The notes below the pieces were generated by a model. That model had not been told where the DNA came from, searched no databases, and worked only from the letters and a program-made list of their open reading frames with translations. Shown here piece by piece: positions 34,663-46,040 of a stretch of DNA of 64,000 bases. The stretch's first letter is position 1. Each line of letters starts with the position of its first letter. The position numbers and the translations under genes were made by a program. The DNA lies in the NCBI GenBank assembly GCA_020152595.1, contig JAIGNY010003803.1, forward strand, positions 793,501-857,500, read 5' to 3'. Origin of the DNA: Chiridota heheva. Taxonomy: Eukaryota > Echinodermata > Holothuroidea > Apodida > Chiridotidae.

Positions 34663-36034
34663 AGCTGAAAAAGAAGAGCACTACAATAGTAACACCATGT
34701 ATATACACCTACCCTCCAGAGTCACTATCACATCAATTCTACAAGTGGCGCTATTTCCAGCACCATCAATGAATGTGTAGATGACTGACGATGGTCCAAG
34801 AGGAAACCTGTCGCCCGGGTCATGTGATGATGTCACCTGAACACCAGATGGGTCGACAGCTTGTGGTGGGGTCCACATAACGATGGCATTGGTGCTACCA
34901 GCTGGTGCAGTGATTCTAATAATGTCAATCGGGCAACCACTAATTGTTGGAGGGATATTGTCCACTGAAAGATTCAATAAAAGAAAACTAAAGAAATATG
35001 GACAGGTAGATACTTTAAATATAATTTTGGTTTAAAAGATATTAAATCCTCGTAAATTGCACAAACTGTCACCAAAACCAGTAAAATAAATACCATTTTA
35101 CATTTTTTTTAAAGATTTTAAAGAATTAGCTCTTAGGTCAAGTACTGAGACAGAACTTTAAACTTGAATATATTATTAACTGAATAAAATATTGAAATAG
35201 TTTCTTAAATGACATGATGACTTGAAGTGATTAGGATTTAAGGATAGATAATGGTGTAGTTATTCAACAATCTTTCTCTGAAACATCCATCCACTCCCAG
35301 TTGCCCTTCTATCTCCCACCCGCTCTCTGCCTTATCATTCTACCCTACTATATTTCCATTCCCACTCTTTTCCACATGTTTCCCTAATCTTCCACCCAAC
35401 TCTTCCCCCACCTACTTCCCCCTCCAACCACATTCCATCCAATCTTAGCTTTCTCTTAATCGCCTACCCCTAATAAAACTCTCTCCTAATTACACATCCT
35501 ACATCTCTGATCCTAGTCCTCATCCCTTCGCTCTCCTAAATCTACCAGTTCCTCTTTCTCTTAATTCCACATTCCTTTCTTTTAACTCACATAAAAGCCA
35601 TTGTACTTTGTGACCTTGATACTTGTAACTGTAAAGGCTATTGCTCACCATGCAATGAGCAATAAATAAGAACACCACACATAAAATATATTAGGATATG
35701 TTTGGAATTTCTGCTTACACACAATGTAATTTACTATTGGGATACAGGATGATAATGGAAAAGTTTCCATATATGCAATTTTGTTTAAGATGCAGAGAAA
35801 ACTCCATTTGGTGGGGTGACATTTTCTGTTGTGGCATGAAAATTGTTGTAGTGGACATAAAACGCCCTTTGAATCAAATTTCTTTAAATATCTGAAAGGC
35901 CATACAATGACGCCTCATCTGCAAAAGCAAGGGGTCAAAATGTTTCTTTGACTTATTCAAATTTGTTTAATAAGTGGCTCCCTGTGTCATGTTTATGAGC
36001 AACAATCTTAAGTAAACTTAATTCAATTCTTACC
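34240..36034. repeat. 1,795-bp tandem duplication, copy 1
   Basis: Contains part of the 31-bp array, HYR exon 10, its upstream intron and a pyrimidine-rich tract (about 35290-35580). It is repeated at 36035-37829 with a constant offset of 1,795 bp at both exon edges. The right edge (about 36034) falls where copy 2 enters the donor of exon 8, so copy 1 has intron-donor sequence joined directly to minisatellite. Confidence 0.88.
34713..34964 (-). CDS. HYR-domain exon 10 (duplicate of exon 9)
   Basis: 252 bp, 84 codons; acceptor TTTCAG, donor GTAGGT, phase 1 both sides. 'DNIPPTISGCPIDI', 'VMWTPPQAVDPSGV', 'RFPLGPSSVIYTFIDGAG' and 'SATCRIDVIV'. It is almost identical to exon 9. Visible protein differences are G-A-G-N here versus G-A-E-N in exon 9, and I versus V near the end. 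Copy 10 keeps the consensus glycine. Confidence 0.92.
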
Positions 36035-36459
36035 TTTAGACGGGGTTAAATTAAAGAATTGTGCCTTTAGGTGGGGTTAAACTAAAAACTTGTGCCTTTA
36101 GGTGGGGTTAAATTAAAAAGTTGTGCCTTTAGGTGGGGTTAAACCAAAAAGTTGTGCTTTTTGGTGGTGTTAAACTTAAGAATTGTGCCTTTAGGTGCGA
36201 TTAAACTAAAGAGTTGTGCCTCTAGGTGGGGTTAAACTAAAAAGTTGTGCTTTTTGGAGGGGTTAAACTAAAGATTTGTGCCTCTAGGTGGGGTAAAACT
36301 AAAGAGTTGTGCTTTTTGGTGGGGTTAAACTAAAGAATTGTGCCTTTAGGTGGGGTTAAACTAAAGAGTTGTGCCTCTAGGTGGGGTTAATCTAAAAAGT
36401 TGTGCTTTTTGGTGGGGTTAAACTAAAGAGTTGTGCCAAAGGTGGGGTTAAACTAAAAG
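36031..36459. repeat. 31-bp minisatellite, second block, about 14 copies
   Basis: The same GTTGTGCCTTTAGGTGGGGT family, in the left part of duplication copy 2. Several units carry GTGCTTTTTGGTGGGG, a variant rare in the large array, so the two blocks have diverged or been homogenised separately. Confidence 0.9.
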
Positions 36460-37829
36460 CTGAAAAAGAAGAGCACTACAATAGTAACACCATGTATATA
36501 CACCTACCCTCCAGAGTCACTACCACATCAATTCTACAGGTGGCGCTATTTTCAGCACCATCAATGAATGTGTAGATGACTGACGATGGTCCAAGAGGAA
36601 ACCTGTCGCCCGGGTCATGTGATGATGTCACCTGAACACCAGATGGGTCGACAGCTTGTGGTGGGGTCCACATAACGATGGCATTGGTGCTACCAGCTGG
36701 TGCAGTGATTCTAATAATGTCAATCGGGCAACCACTAATTGTTGGAGGGATATTGTCCACTGAAAGATTCAATAACAGAAAACTAAAGAAATATGGACAG
36801 GTAGATACTTTAAATATAATTTTGGTTTAAAAGATATTAAATCCTCGTAAATTGCACAAACTGTCACCAAAACCAGTAAAATGAATACCACTTTACATTT
36901 TTTTTTTACATTTTAGAGGGTTAGCTCTAAGGTCAAGTACTGAGACAGAACTTTAAACTTGAATATATTATTAACTGAATAAGATATTGAAATAGTTTCT
37001 TAAATGACAAGATGATTTGAACTGATCAGGATTTAAGGATAGATAATGGTGTAGTTATTCAACAATCTTTCTCTGAAACATCCATCCACTCTTAGTTGCC
37101 CTTCTATCTCTCACCCGCTCTCTGCCTTATCATTCTACCATACTATATTTCCATTCCCACTCTTTTCCACATGTCCCCCTAATTTTCCACCCAACTCTTC
37201 CCCCACCTACTTCCCCCTCCAACCACATTCCATCCAATCCAAGCTTTCTCTTAATCGCCTACCCCTAATAAAACTCTCTCCTAATTACACATCCTACATC
37301 TCTGATCCTAGTCCTCATCCCTTCGCTCTCCTAAATCTACCTGTTCCACTTTCTCTCAATTCCACATTCCTTTCTTTAAACTCAGGTAAAAGCCATTGTA
37401 CTTTATGACCTTGATACTTGTAACTGTAAAGGCCATTGCTCACCAGGCAGGGAGCAATAAATTAGAACACCACACATAAAATATATTAGGATATGTTTGA
37501 AATTTCTGCTAACACACAATGTAATTTACTATTGGGATACAGGATGATAATGAAAAAGTTTCCATATATGCAATTTTGTTTAAGATGCAGAGAAAATTCC
37601 ATTTGGTGGGGTGCAATTTTCTGTTGTGGCATGAAAATTGTTGTAGTGGACATAAAAACGCCCTTTGAATCAAATTTCTTTGAACACCTGAAAGGCCATA
37701 CAATGACGCCTCATCTGCAAAAGCACGAAGTCAAAATGTTTCTTTAAGTTAATCAAATTTGTTTTTTAAGTGGCTCCCTGTGTCATGTTCGATGAGCAAC
37801 AATCTTAAGTGAACTCAATTCTTACCACC
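36035..37829. repeat. 1,795-bp tandem duplication, copy 2
   Basis: Second copy with HYR exon 9, upstream intron and pyrimidine-rich tract (about 37085-37380). It ends at the exon 8 donor region, the original context of the right breakpoint. Point differences and small indels between the copies are sparse, so the event is recent relative to other repeats here. Confidence 0.88.
36508..36759 (-). CDS. HYR-domain exon 9 (duplicate of exon 10)
   Basis: 252 bp, 84 codons, with splice sites identical to exon 10 (TTTCAG / GTAGGT, phase 1). The G-A-G-N turn is G-A-E-N and the last strand reads 'RIDVVV'. The duplication adds a whole domain without disturbing the frame because both introns are phase 1. 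Confidence 0.92.
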
Positions 37830-38074
37830 CTCTTGAACAAAAATTCCAAACTGACAAAACGCTCTGTTCCCTGCACCATCAGTGAAGGTGTACACAACTT
37901 GCGTCTCTCCAACAAAGAAAAATGTCCCCGGTGTTGAGGTGGAATCGAAAGATACTCCTGAAGGGTCTGTTGCCTCTGGGGGTACCCATTGCACGATGGT
38001 GCCCTCACTTCCAAAGTTTGTCGTGAGGAAAAAATTGTCAGGGCAACCAGCTATGACAGGTGGGAAGATATCTT
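37826..38074 (-). CDS. HYR-domain exon 8
   Basis: 249 bp, 83 codons; acceptor CTGCAG; donor read as GTAAGA after 37826. An alternative donor (GTGGTA) three bases upstream would also be phase 1 and shorten the exon by one codon. 'DIFPPVIAGCPDNF', 'VQWVPPEATDPSGV', 'TFFFVGETQVVYTFTDGAG' and 'RAFCQFGIFV'. Confidence 0.9.
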
Positions 38075-38684
38075 CTGCAGAATGCGAATGAAGGAGATAA
38101 ATTACCAATAATATTACAGTTTTCAGTCCTGAAAATAACTTCTGAGAGTTAATGATGTACCTAATGGAAAGTTCGGTTTTACTGAAGGTATCACATATTA
38201 TACTACATTGCATCAAAAATAGAAAGATTCTGTGATTATTTTTCCACTTCAGTATAGGAAAATATGATAGATTGTTCATTAAAGAAGAGAAAGGTACTAC
38301 GAACAAACTGAATGGTGATAAGAATTCATGCCAAGTCATTTTACAGGACAAAAATGATGCTGGGAAGAAAATCACAAAAGGTTTTCTTTGTCAGTTATGA
38401 CCTTTTCAACCAGACTGTACACACACATCATGAATCAATATTCTATCATCAGGTATACGTTTTAAGGGAAAAAAGAAAAAAGATTTTCTGACTTAAACAA
38501 CATGAAATCATAAACTACATGGGTGAAACAACAAAGTGAGAATACTAGGTGTAAGTGCTCTGGAGCAAAAGATTTGGGTGACTCTAAACAATGCTTTATG
38601 GGAGGAAGGGAGGGAGGGGGGCTCATGTCAAATTCCCCACAAGCCACAAAATCCAACTTACACCACAAAATGTGTTTATCCTAC
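38075..38684. other. Intron between HYR exons 7 and 8
   Basis: 610-bp AT-rich intron; no mobile element recognised. One of the few introns here without repeats. Confidence 0.7.
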
Positions 38685-38936
38685 CTTCTTCCACAACAAT
38701 CACATCGTAGATACAGTCAGCAGAATTTCCAGCAAGGTCTGTAAAAGTGTAAACAATTCTAGTTCTACCAACAGGGAACAGATAGTCGATGGGATAGTTT
38801 ACATTCACGACTACAGTAGAATCATCTCTTGCCATTGGTTGTATCAATGAAATGTTGGTTCCATCTGATCCAAATTCAACAAATGCTATTACATCTTCAG
38901 TCGGGCAATTGATGATGACAGGTGGCGTTACGTCCA
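38685..38936 (-). CDS. HYR-domain exon 7 (divergent, no core Trp)
   Basis: 252 bp, 84 codons; acceptor TCTGCAG, donor GTAGGA, phase 1. Begins 'DVTPPVIINCPTED'. The segment that normally reads V-x-W-x-x-P is 'ISLIQPMARDDS', so the core Trp is Leu. The end is conserved: 'LFPVGRTRIVYTFTDLAG' and 'SADCIYDVIV'. Both Cys are kept, so the fold is probably retained. Confidence 0.87.
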
Positions 38937-39374
38937 CTGCAGAAAACGGGAAAGTTTGATATAATTTATCAAAACGAAACAAAATATTGAAACAATAGAG
39001 AGTCAAAAGAGCAAAGTAATCAATCAGTTGAAGATGATTTTCATGTCATGAGTCACGTGAATGAAACGGAATTAAATCACAAAAAATTGACATAAAAACT
39101 ATTTTTGGGATATTAAGATTTCTCATCGATTTGGAAGACCAAATCTATGTTTCAAATTAAGTTGTCACCACATATTGAGTCCCCTAATTTTCTTTTCACC
39201 TCTGAAGCCTAAATTTGAATGCCATGGCTTTTTGTAAATAGTTTGTTTTTAAAATGTCTATCGTAATTCTTTGAGCTGGAGTAGCAAATTTTTACAGTAG
39301 TAAAATTATAGCAGGAATAAAGTTTCCCATGATTTTCAGTGACTAAGATGTAGGAATGAAATTGAAAGAAATAC
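38937..39374. other. Intron sequence upstream of the 21-bp array
   Basis: AT-rich, nothing recognised. Confidence 0.6.
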
Positions 39375-40005
39375 ATCAAGCTGCTCTCTCAATCAAACGA
39401 GCTGCTCTCTCAATCAAACGAGCTGCTCACTCACTCAAACAAGCTGCTCATCAAAAAAGCTGCTCACTCAATCAAACAAGCTGCTCACTCAATCAAAGGA
39501 GCTGCTCACTCACTCAAACAAGCTGCTCACTCAATCAAACAAGCTGCTCACTCAATCAAACAAGCTGCTCACTCAAACATACAAGCTGCTCACTCAATCA
39601 AACAAGCTGCTCACTCAATCAAACAAGCTGCTCACTCAATCAAACAAGCTGCTCACTCAATCAAACAAGCTGCTCACTCAAACATACAAGCTGCTCACTC
39701 AATCAAACAAGCTGCTCACTCAATCAAACAAGCTGCTCACTCAATCAAACAAGCTGCTCACTCAATCAAACAAGCTGCTCACTCAATCAAACAAGCTGCT
39801 CACTCAATCAAAGAAGCTGCTCACTCAATCAAAGAAGCTGCTCACTCAATCACACAAGCTGCTCACTCAATCAAACAAGATGCTCACTCAATCAAACAAG
39901 CTGCTCACTCAAACATACAAGCTGCTCACTCAATCAAACAAGCTGCTCACTCAATCAAACAAGATGCTCACTCAATCAAACAAGCTGCTCACTCTATCAA
40001 ACAAG
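39375..40005. repeat. 21-bp minisatellite, left part, about 30 copies
   Basis: Head-to-tail 21-bp units containing GCTCACTCAATCAAACAAG. The unit is seven codons, so every plus frame is an endless heptad (AAHSIKQ, LTQSNKL or CSLNQTS) and all three are open. The minus strand, which is the host-gene sense, has stops in all three frames. The array is cut at 40005 by the LINE and resumes at 45574. Confidence 0.95.
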
Positions 40006-40390
40006 TTTGTTTGTTTGTTTGATGAGGTCTTAACGGCACCACGACAACGAAGGTCAAATTGTGCCTGAGAGGTCAGATCATTTTAGAGGTAGTAAGGAAA
40101 GAGACCAGGGGAAGAATGAGAGAAATTCAAGAACAAAAGCCAGAAAGCTGTGATCGAGAGAGGAGGTACATGGGGAAAAACTAAAAACAGAGTAGAGAGG
40201 GGGTGGAAGAGGAGGATTAAATATGGTTGTAGAGGGATGCATGCTGAAGGAAGGAGACTATTTTATCTGGAGGATTTTTTTGGAAGAACTCAGCAATTGA
40301 GTTGTGGGGGGAGCGAGAGAAGCTCTGGGAAGGTTGTACAGGGGGCAAGCAAGGAGAACGTGTTGGATTGTAAGGATGCAGTGGCAATTG

Positions 40391-41134
40391 TTACAGAGGG
40401 GTTGGGGGAACCAATAAGGAGGTGGGAGTGAGTGAGGTGGGTGTGACCAATTCTAAGACGGGTAATATGAGCGTTGTCGATACGAGAAAGGTTGTTGATG
40501 GTGGATTTGATCGGGATTGTGGGCTGGATAACATGGAGTTTGTTATCAATTTGGAAGTTCCATAAGGTTTGCCAGCGGTCACGAACAAGAGAAGCGATAA
40601 GCGGTTTGATGTCAGAGAGGGTTTTGGGAAAAGGGGAAGGGAGGAGGTTAAGGGCAAGCTTAGCGGCTGTATCAGCCCTGTCATTGCCAGGGATGCCAAC
40701 ATGGCTGGGTATCCAGAAGAAAAGAACACTTTTCCTGCAGAGGGTGGGAGAAAAGAGTTTCGGAGGAGGAGGTGGCAGGTGAGGTTATCCCATTTAAGAT
40801 TGAGTAATGAAGTAAGAACAGCCTTAGAGTCAGAGAAAATGGCAAAGTGACTAAGAGGAGAGTACTCAATAAAGTTGAGGGCGATGAGAATGGCCTTAGC
40901 CTCGGCTGAAAAGATGGATGAGTGGTCAGGAAGTCTGCTACTGAGGGTGATGTCTTGGATGATGGCAGCAGCAGCTGTCTTGTTGCCTTCCTTGGAGCCA
41001 TCAGTATAGATAGAGGTGTAATTTGAGAGTTGGTCTTTGATTTGGTTGTGGAGATTGATGAAGAGATTAGGGTGAGTTTGAGTTTTGTTATAAGTGGAGA
41101 GGTCTAGGTGGACAGAAGGAAGGGGGTGGCCCAA
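40391..41134 (-). pseudogene. LINE N4 RNase H domain and C-terminal tail
   Basis: A 247-codon open frame beginning in the RT-RNase H linker. RNase H motifs: 'SIYTDGSKEGNK' (near residue 40), 'FSAEAKAILIALNFIE', 'HFAIFSDSKAVL'. The C-terminal half then shifts frame, losing the usual 'SHVGIPGNDRAD' reading seen in copy N3. Near-complete, but frameshifted. Confidence 0.8.
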
Positions 41135-42770
41135 GGCGGAAAAGTGGGCCAGGAATAGGTGCCGAGAGTGGCGGGGTTGATGCCAAGTTGAAAGAGGTCT
41201 GATTTAATGCGTAAGCTGAAGAGGGGCGATAGGGTTTTAGTCCTATCAAAGAGGGAGGAGAAATTGGGGTACCTAATGAGGTTGTAAACAGGGTTCTGAG
41301 TGTTGGTGAGGACTCTAAAAGCATAGGAGAGGCTAAGCTTTTTACATCTAAGTAGAAAGGGGGGTTCGTTGGCTTCAACATGAAGGCTAGTGATTGGGGA
41401 GGTCCTGTAGGCTCCTAGACAAAGCCTGAGGGCTTCATTTTGGATGGTGTTAATGTGGTTGAGGTATGAGTTGTGAGCGACACAGTAAACAATATTGCCA
41501 TAGTCAAGCTTGGCACGAATGGTGAGCCTGAAAATTTTGAGGAGAGCATAGCGGTTCGCTCCCCAAGTAGTGTTGGAGAGCAGTCGGAGGAGGTTAAGGG
41601 AGCTATTGCATTTTAGTTTCAGGTTGGTGATGTGTGGCTTGTAGGTGAGCTTGGGGTCTAGAGTTAGACCAAGGAACTTTGTGTTTTCAACTTTAGGGAT
41701 GCGATTCCCATTGAGCACAAAGTTCGGGTTGGGGTGGAGGTTGTTGAAATGACAAAAGTGCATGCAGACTGTCTTGTCTTTGGAGAATCTAAAACCGTTA
41801 TTGTTGCTCCAGACTTGCAGCTGATTGAGGCTGGTTTGAAGCCTATTTTCAACAATAGGAAAGCTAGGGAGGAGTAGAAGATGGTGAAGTCATCCACGAG
41901 AGGGTACGTTTGATGCTGGGGCCAAGGTCATTCCCGATGTCATTAATGCTCAGGTTGAAGAGAGTGGGGAGAGGATGCTGCCTTGGGGACGCCCTCTTCT
42001 TGGGGTACGGCTTGGAGAGGGTGTGGCCAATACGAACTTGGAACTGCCTGGGTGAGAGGAAGTTTTGAATAAAGATGGGGAGGTGGCCTCTGAGGCCAAT
42101 GGTGTGAAGTTTCGGGTAATGCCGTATTTCCAAGTAGTGTCGAAAGCTTTCTCGAGGTCAAAAATATGGCAATGAGGTGTTCCTTTTTGCAAAGGATTCC
42201 CGGATAGCGGTGTCGAGCGTAATTAACTGGTCTAGGGTATTGCGGCGTTTTTGGAAGCCGCTTTGGTGAGGAGAGAGGATTCTGTTGGTCTCGAGGAACC
42301 AGTTTAGTCTCTGATTAATGATCTTTTCCATAATTTTACAGAGACAGCAAGTAAGGGCGATGGGTCGGTAGCTGGTGGGGTCGGTGCTATCCTTCCCGGT
42401 TTAAGGACGGGGATGACAATAGCTGTACTCCAGATAGGGGGAAAGGAGTGTGAGGACCAAATGTGGTTGAAGATGGTGAGTAGGGTAGTGGTGGCTTTGA
42501 TGGGGAGGTGTTTCAGAAACTGATAGGGGATGTTATCTGGGCCCTTGGAGGTGCAGCCAGCGTCGCTGATGGCTTGGTTTAATTCAGAAAGGGTGAGAGG
42601 GGTGTTGTAGCTTTCGGAGTTGTCAGAGGGAAAAGTGATTCTCCGGGCTTCATCGCAAGCTTTTTTTGATTTTGAAAGCATTGGAGTAGTTGGTCGAGGC
42701 CGAGATGTTGCTGAAAGAGGCGGCGAGGTGGTCAACGATGTCTTTTTTTGCGGTGAGAAGGTCTCCATTC
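41104..42770 (-). pseudogene. LINE N4 reverse transcriptase
   Basis: Fingers ('SKGPDNIPYQFL', 42560 region), motif A ('IFDLEKAFDTTWKYGI', about 42150), the V-D-D-F box at about 41895 and a long thumb frame (41763-41104). A one-base loss at about 41896-41905 shifts the frame just upstream of V-D-D, as in copy N3. A second shift lies in the palm near 42000. Confidence 0.8.
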
Positions 42771-43139
42771 CAAGAGAGATGGGAGATGGAAGATTTGCCT
42801 ACTCTGCCGTGGAAGCTGTTAACCATTCTCCAAATCTTCTTAGTGGGGGTGTTGGTGGTGAGAGAAGAGATAAAGTTGTTCCAAGTGTTGGTTTTACTGT
42901 CCTTGATAGTGCGTCTGGCCTTGCACGGCTGATGCGAAAGAGGTTAAGGTTATGGGTGGTCGGGTTAGTTTTAAAGTTCCTGAGGGCTCTTTTCCTGTTC
43001 TTGATGGCGGTTTTGCAGTCATCTAAGAACCAGGGTTGGGGATGATTTGGGGTTTGGAGGTTTTGGGAATTGAGCAGGTGGCGATGTTGATAAGGATATT
43101 ACTGAAGTTAGACATGGGATCCTCATCCTCGAGAAGATG

Positions 43140-43905
43140 GGGAGAGGTGTGAGTCACAGAGGGTTTCAAAAAGGGACCAGTCAGCCTTGTCGAGGTTCCA
43201 GTTGGGGTGTGCTCAGTGGGGATTTGAAGATTGGAGTGTATAAGAAGAGGGTAATGATCACTACCACAGAGGTCAGCAGTGACTCTCCAACTAAAGTCAG
43301 GAGGAGGTTAGGGAACAGATAGACAGGTCAATACAGGTGAGAGAGCCTGTGGCAGGATGAAGGTAGGTCGGGGAGTTAGTGTTCAGTAAGGACAGGCTGT
43401 GCTGACGGAGAGCGTTTCGATGAACTTGCCTCTAGGGGTGGTGGTATTAGAGCCCACAAAGGGTTGTGAGCGTTGAAGTCACCAAGAAGGATGAAGGGGG
43501 TGGGAAGCTGAGAGATGAGGTTGTTAAGGCTGGTTGGTTGAATGTTGGTGTTGGGAGGGAGATAGATATTGCAGAGAGTGAAAGTTTTGTGGAGGGAGAT
43601 AGAAATACAGATGGCCTGAAGGTCGGTGTGCAATACCTAACAGGGCTGTGTGGGATATCGTGTCTAACGAGAATGGAGACGCCACCACAGGCCCTGTCAG
43701 CATCCACTTGATGTTTGTGATAGCAAGCAAAGTTGTTAAGGGAGTAATGGTCGGTGGTTTTCAAGAAAGTTTCTTGTAGGCAGAAGACGACCGGGTTGAA
43801 GGTGGAGGCCAGAAGGTCGATTTCTTCAGAATTGGCCTTAAGGCTCCTAATGTTCCATTGTATGATGTTGTGGGTGTTATTGTAATTGATTGTGGTGTAT
43901 GCCAT
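43140..43905 (-). pseudogene. LINE N4 AP endonuclease
   Basis: Begins 'NIIQWNIRSLKANSEEI', followed by 'VVFCLQETFLKTTDHYSLN' and 'GGVSILVRHDIPHSP'. After a frameshift near 43640 it continues as 'FILLGDFNAHNPLW'. N, E, D and N residues of the AP-endonuclease active site are visible. Confidence 0.8.
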
Positions 43906-44059
43906 AAAGGAGGCGGGGGGTTATCTGGAGGAAGATCTGCTGGGTCTGAGTTCGCTTGTTTTTTCTTTGGATTTGTTTCTTTGGGAGCGATTGTTTTTGA
44001 AAATTGACGAGAAGTATGATCGGTGTGTTCGTAATCGAACAATCCATACTCTCTTCAGT

Positions 44060-44180
44060 GTGGGTTTGGGAGGTGGGTTGTTTGTTGATTGGTTGTTTGT
44101 TGATAGGTTGTTTGTTGATTGGTTGTTTTTTGGTTGGTTGTTTGCTGGTTGATTTGTTGGTTTGTTGGTTGTTTGCTTGG
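44060..44180 (-). repeat. Asn/Gln/Thr-rich low-complexity linker in LINE ORF1
   Basis: A plus-strand (GTTGTTTGTTGATTG)-like repeat that on the minus strand encodes repeats such as 'NNQSTNN'. It lies between the zinc-knuckle part of ORF1 and the endonuclease. A short slippage-prone tract; the related copy N1 is truncated before it. Confidence 0.7.
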
Positions 44181-44389
44181 CTGGTTTTAGCTTGATGTAT
44201 GAAGGTATTAGTGGAGTTGGTGTAGGGTGTAGGGGCTTTAGAGTAGGAAGGGGGTTGAGGAGAGAAGTGGTGGTGGAGGTGGTGTGGGTATTGGGTGTGA
44301 TTGGGTTGTTGGAAATGGTGATGGGCTTAGGACTAGGTAAGAAGAGCCAGGTGAGGTCGGGTTGGGCATGGGAGTTAGTTTTTGTTGTG

Positions 44390-45290
44390 TTAGTTGTGTT
44401 TGGGGGCGGAATTAGAGTTAGAGGAGACTACGTTTGAGTAGGAAGGCTTGGAGTTAAGGGAAGCGAGGAATTGTTTCCTGGCCTCAGGGTAGGTTATGTT
44501 GGGGTTAAGGGTTTTAAGTTTAGTTATTTGTTTTTCCTGAAGCCAGGTGGGACAGTCTTTCGAGAAGGAGGGATGGTTTGCTGGGTGTTTACCGTCACAA
44601 TTTGTGCAGAGTGGGGTTGGTGCAGGAGGTGTTGTCATGGTCCGGGGCTCCAGTTACCACAGCGCTTGGCTGTGGCAGGAGTTTTTCCCGTGGCCATACC
44701 TCTGACAATTGTAGCAACGTAAAGGGTTAGGAATATAAGGGGCGACCTGGATTCTCAGGTAGCCGGCAATGATGTGGGAGGAGAGTTGGAGTTGCGTAAA
44801 GTGAGAAATATGGTGTTGGTGGGAGTTTCGCCCATCTCTCTTTAGAACGACGACGGGCTTCGGTTACATGTTGGTTAGCTAGTTCTTCTTGGAGGTCGCC
44901 ATCGGTCATGTACGCAAGATCGCGGGTGCGTATGACGCCTTTGCTGGAGTTTAGGGAACGATGGGGGTGACTGTGATGTCGATACCAGAGTTGGATAGGG
45001 TTTTGGTGGAAAGGAGGGTGGTGGCTTGTGTGTCCCTGGTGCAGTGCACCAGGAGATCACCGGATCTAAGGGTAGAGACTTTGGGAGGGTACCGACAAGG
45101 CCAAAGAGGGCTTTATGGATGAGGAAAGGAGAAACTTTTTTAAAGCTTTCCTGCTTGTTGGTGGCATGGATTATAGGGATTTTTGGGATTGGGGTTGCAG
45201 AATGGTCAATGATGGTAGCAGGTGGGTCACGGGAGGGAGGGGGTCAAGGTCAAGGTCACTGCATAGGCGCTTTGTCATTATGAAAGAAAA
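44390..45290 (-). pseudogene. LINE N4 ORF1 (gag-like, zinc knuckles)
   Basis: The N-terminal part shows 'CTRDTQATTLL' and 'GIDITVTP' peptides in shifting frames. A CCHC knuckle, 'CYNCQRYGHGKNSC', is encoded near 44730-44690. A second Cys/His cluster starts 'CTNCDGKHPANHPSFSKDC' in the open frame at 44638-44390. Predicted RNA-binding ORF1 protein of the element; broken by stops and frameshifts between knuckles. Confidence 0.7.
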
Positions 45291-45573
45291 ACCAAGGGCC
45301 GAGAGACCCGAGGCAGCTAGAAAAAAAATCGGAACCACTATATGGGGACCGCTGTATTAGTAACGAAGGGCGTGAAAAGTCGGGACAGAACGAGGGAAAA
45401 TATAATAGAAAAAAAGAAAAGAAACGATCTCACCAAGGATAAAAGCCCATCCACCGAAAAGAAAATCCGAAAATGAAGTTATAAAACAAAAAGGTGCAAA
45501 TTGGAGAGAAATTGGAGCGAAAATAGTCTAGGAGAATAGGAGCAGTTGTAACGTCGCTCTCGTACACGTGTGG

Positions 45574-46040
45574 AACAAGCTGCTCACTCAATCAAACGAG
45601 CTGCTCACTCACTTAAACAAGCTGCTCACTCAATCAAAGAAGCTGCTCACTCAATCACACAAGCTGCTCACTCAAACATACAAGCTGCTCACTCTATCAA
45701 ACAAGCTGCTCACTCAATCAAACAAGCTGCTCACTCAAACATACAAGCTGCTCACTCTATCAAACAAGCTGCTCACTCAATCAAAGAAGCTGCTCACTCA
45801 ATCACACAAGCTGCTCACTCAAACAAACAAGCTGCTCACTCAATCAAACAAGCTGCTCACTCAAACATACAAGCTGCTCACTCTATCAAACAAGCTGCTC
45901 ACTCAATCAAACAAGCTGCTCACTCAATCAAACAAGCTGCTCACTCAATCAAACAAGCTGCTCACTCAATCAAACAAGCTGCTCACTCAATCAAACAAGC
46001 CGCTCACTCTATCAAACAAGCTGCTCACTCAATCAAACAT
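45574..46040. repeat. 21-bp minisatellite, right part, about 22 copies
   Basis: Continuation of the array at 39375-40005 on the far side of LINE N4, with the same unit and the same mixture of variants (AAACATACAAG, ATCACACAAG). Joined, the pre-insertion array would have been about 1.1 kb. Confidence 0.95.

Larger units (their letters stand above)
40006..45573 (-). mobile_element. RNase H-type LINE copy N4, structurally complete (5.57 kb)
   Basis: Both ends are present: the 3' tail (TTTG)n at 40006 and the 5' end at 45573. It sits between two halves of one 21-bp minisatellite. AACAAG at 40000-40005 and again at 45574-45579 is a 6-bp target-site duplication. From the 5' end: ORF1 with zinc knuckles (about 45290-44390), AP endonuclease (43905-43140), RT (42770-41100) and RNase H (41134-40391). 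Frameshifts in every domain mean no intact ORF2. It serves as the reference for the truncated copies in this window. Confidence 0.93.

Noticed and set aside
39356..40033. 225-codon Cys/Ser/Leu/Asn repeat ORF, considered as a structural protein
   Set aside because: All three plus frames of the 21-bp repeat are equally open and the array is intronic and antisense to the host gene. Translation cannot be supported from sequence.
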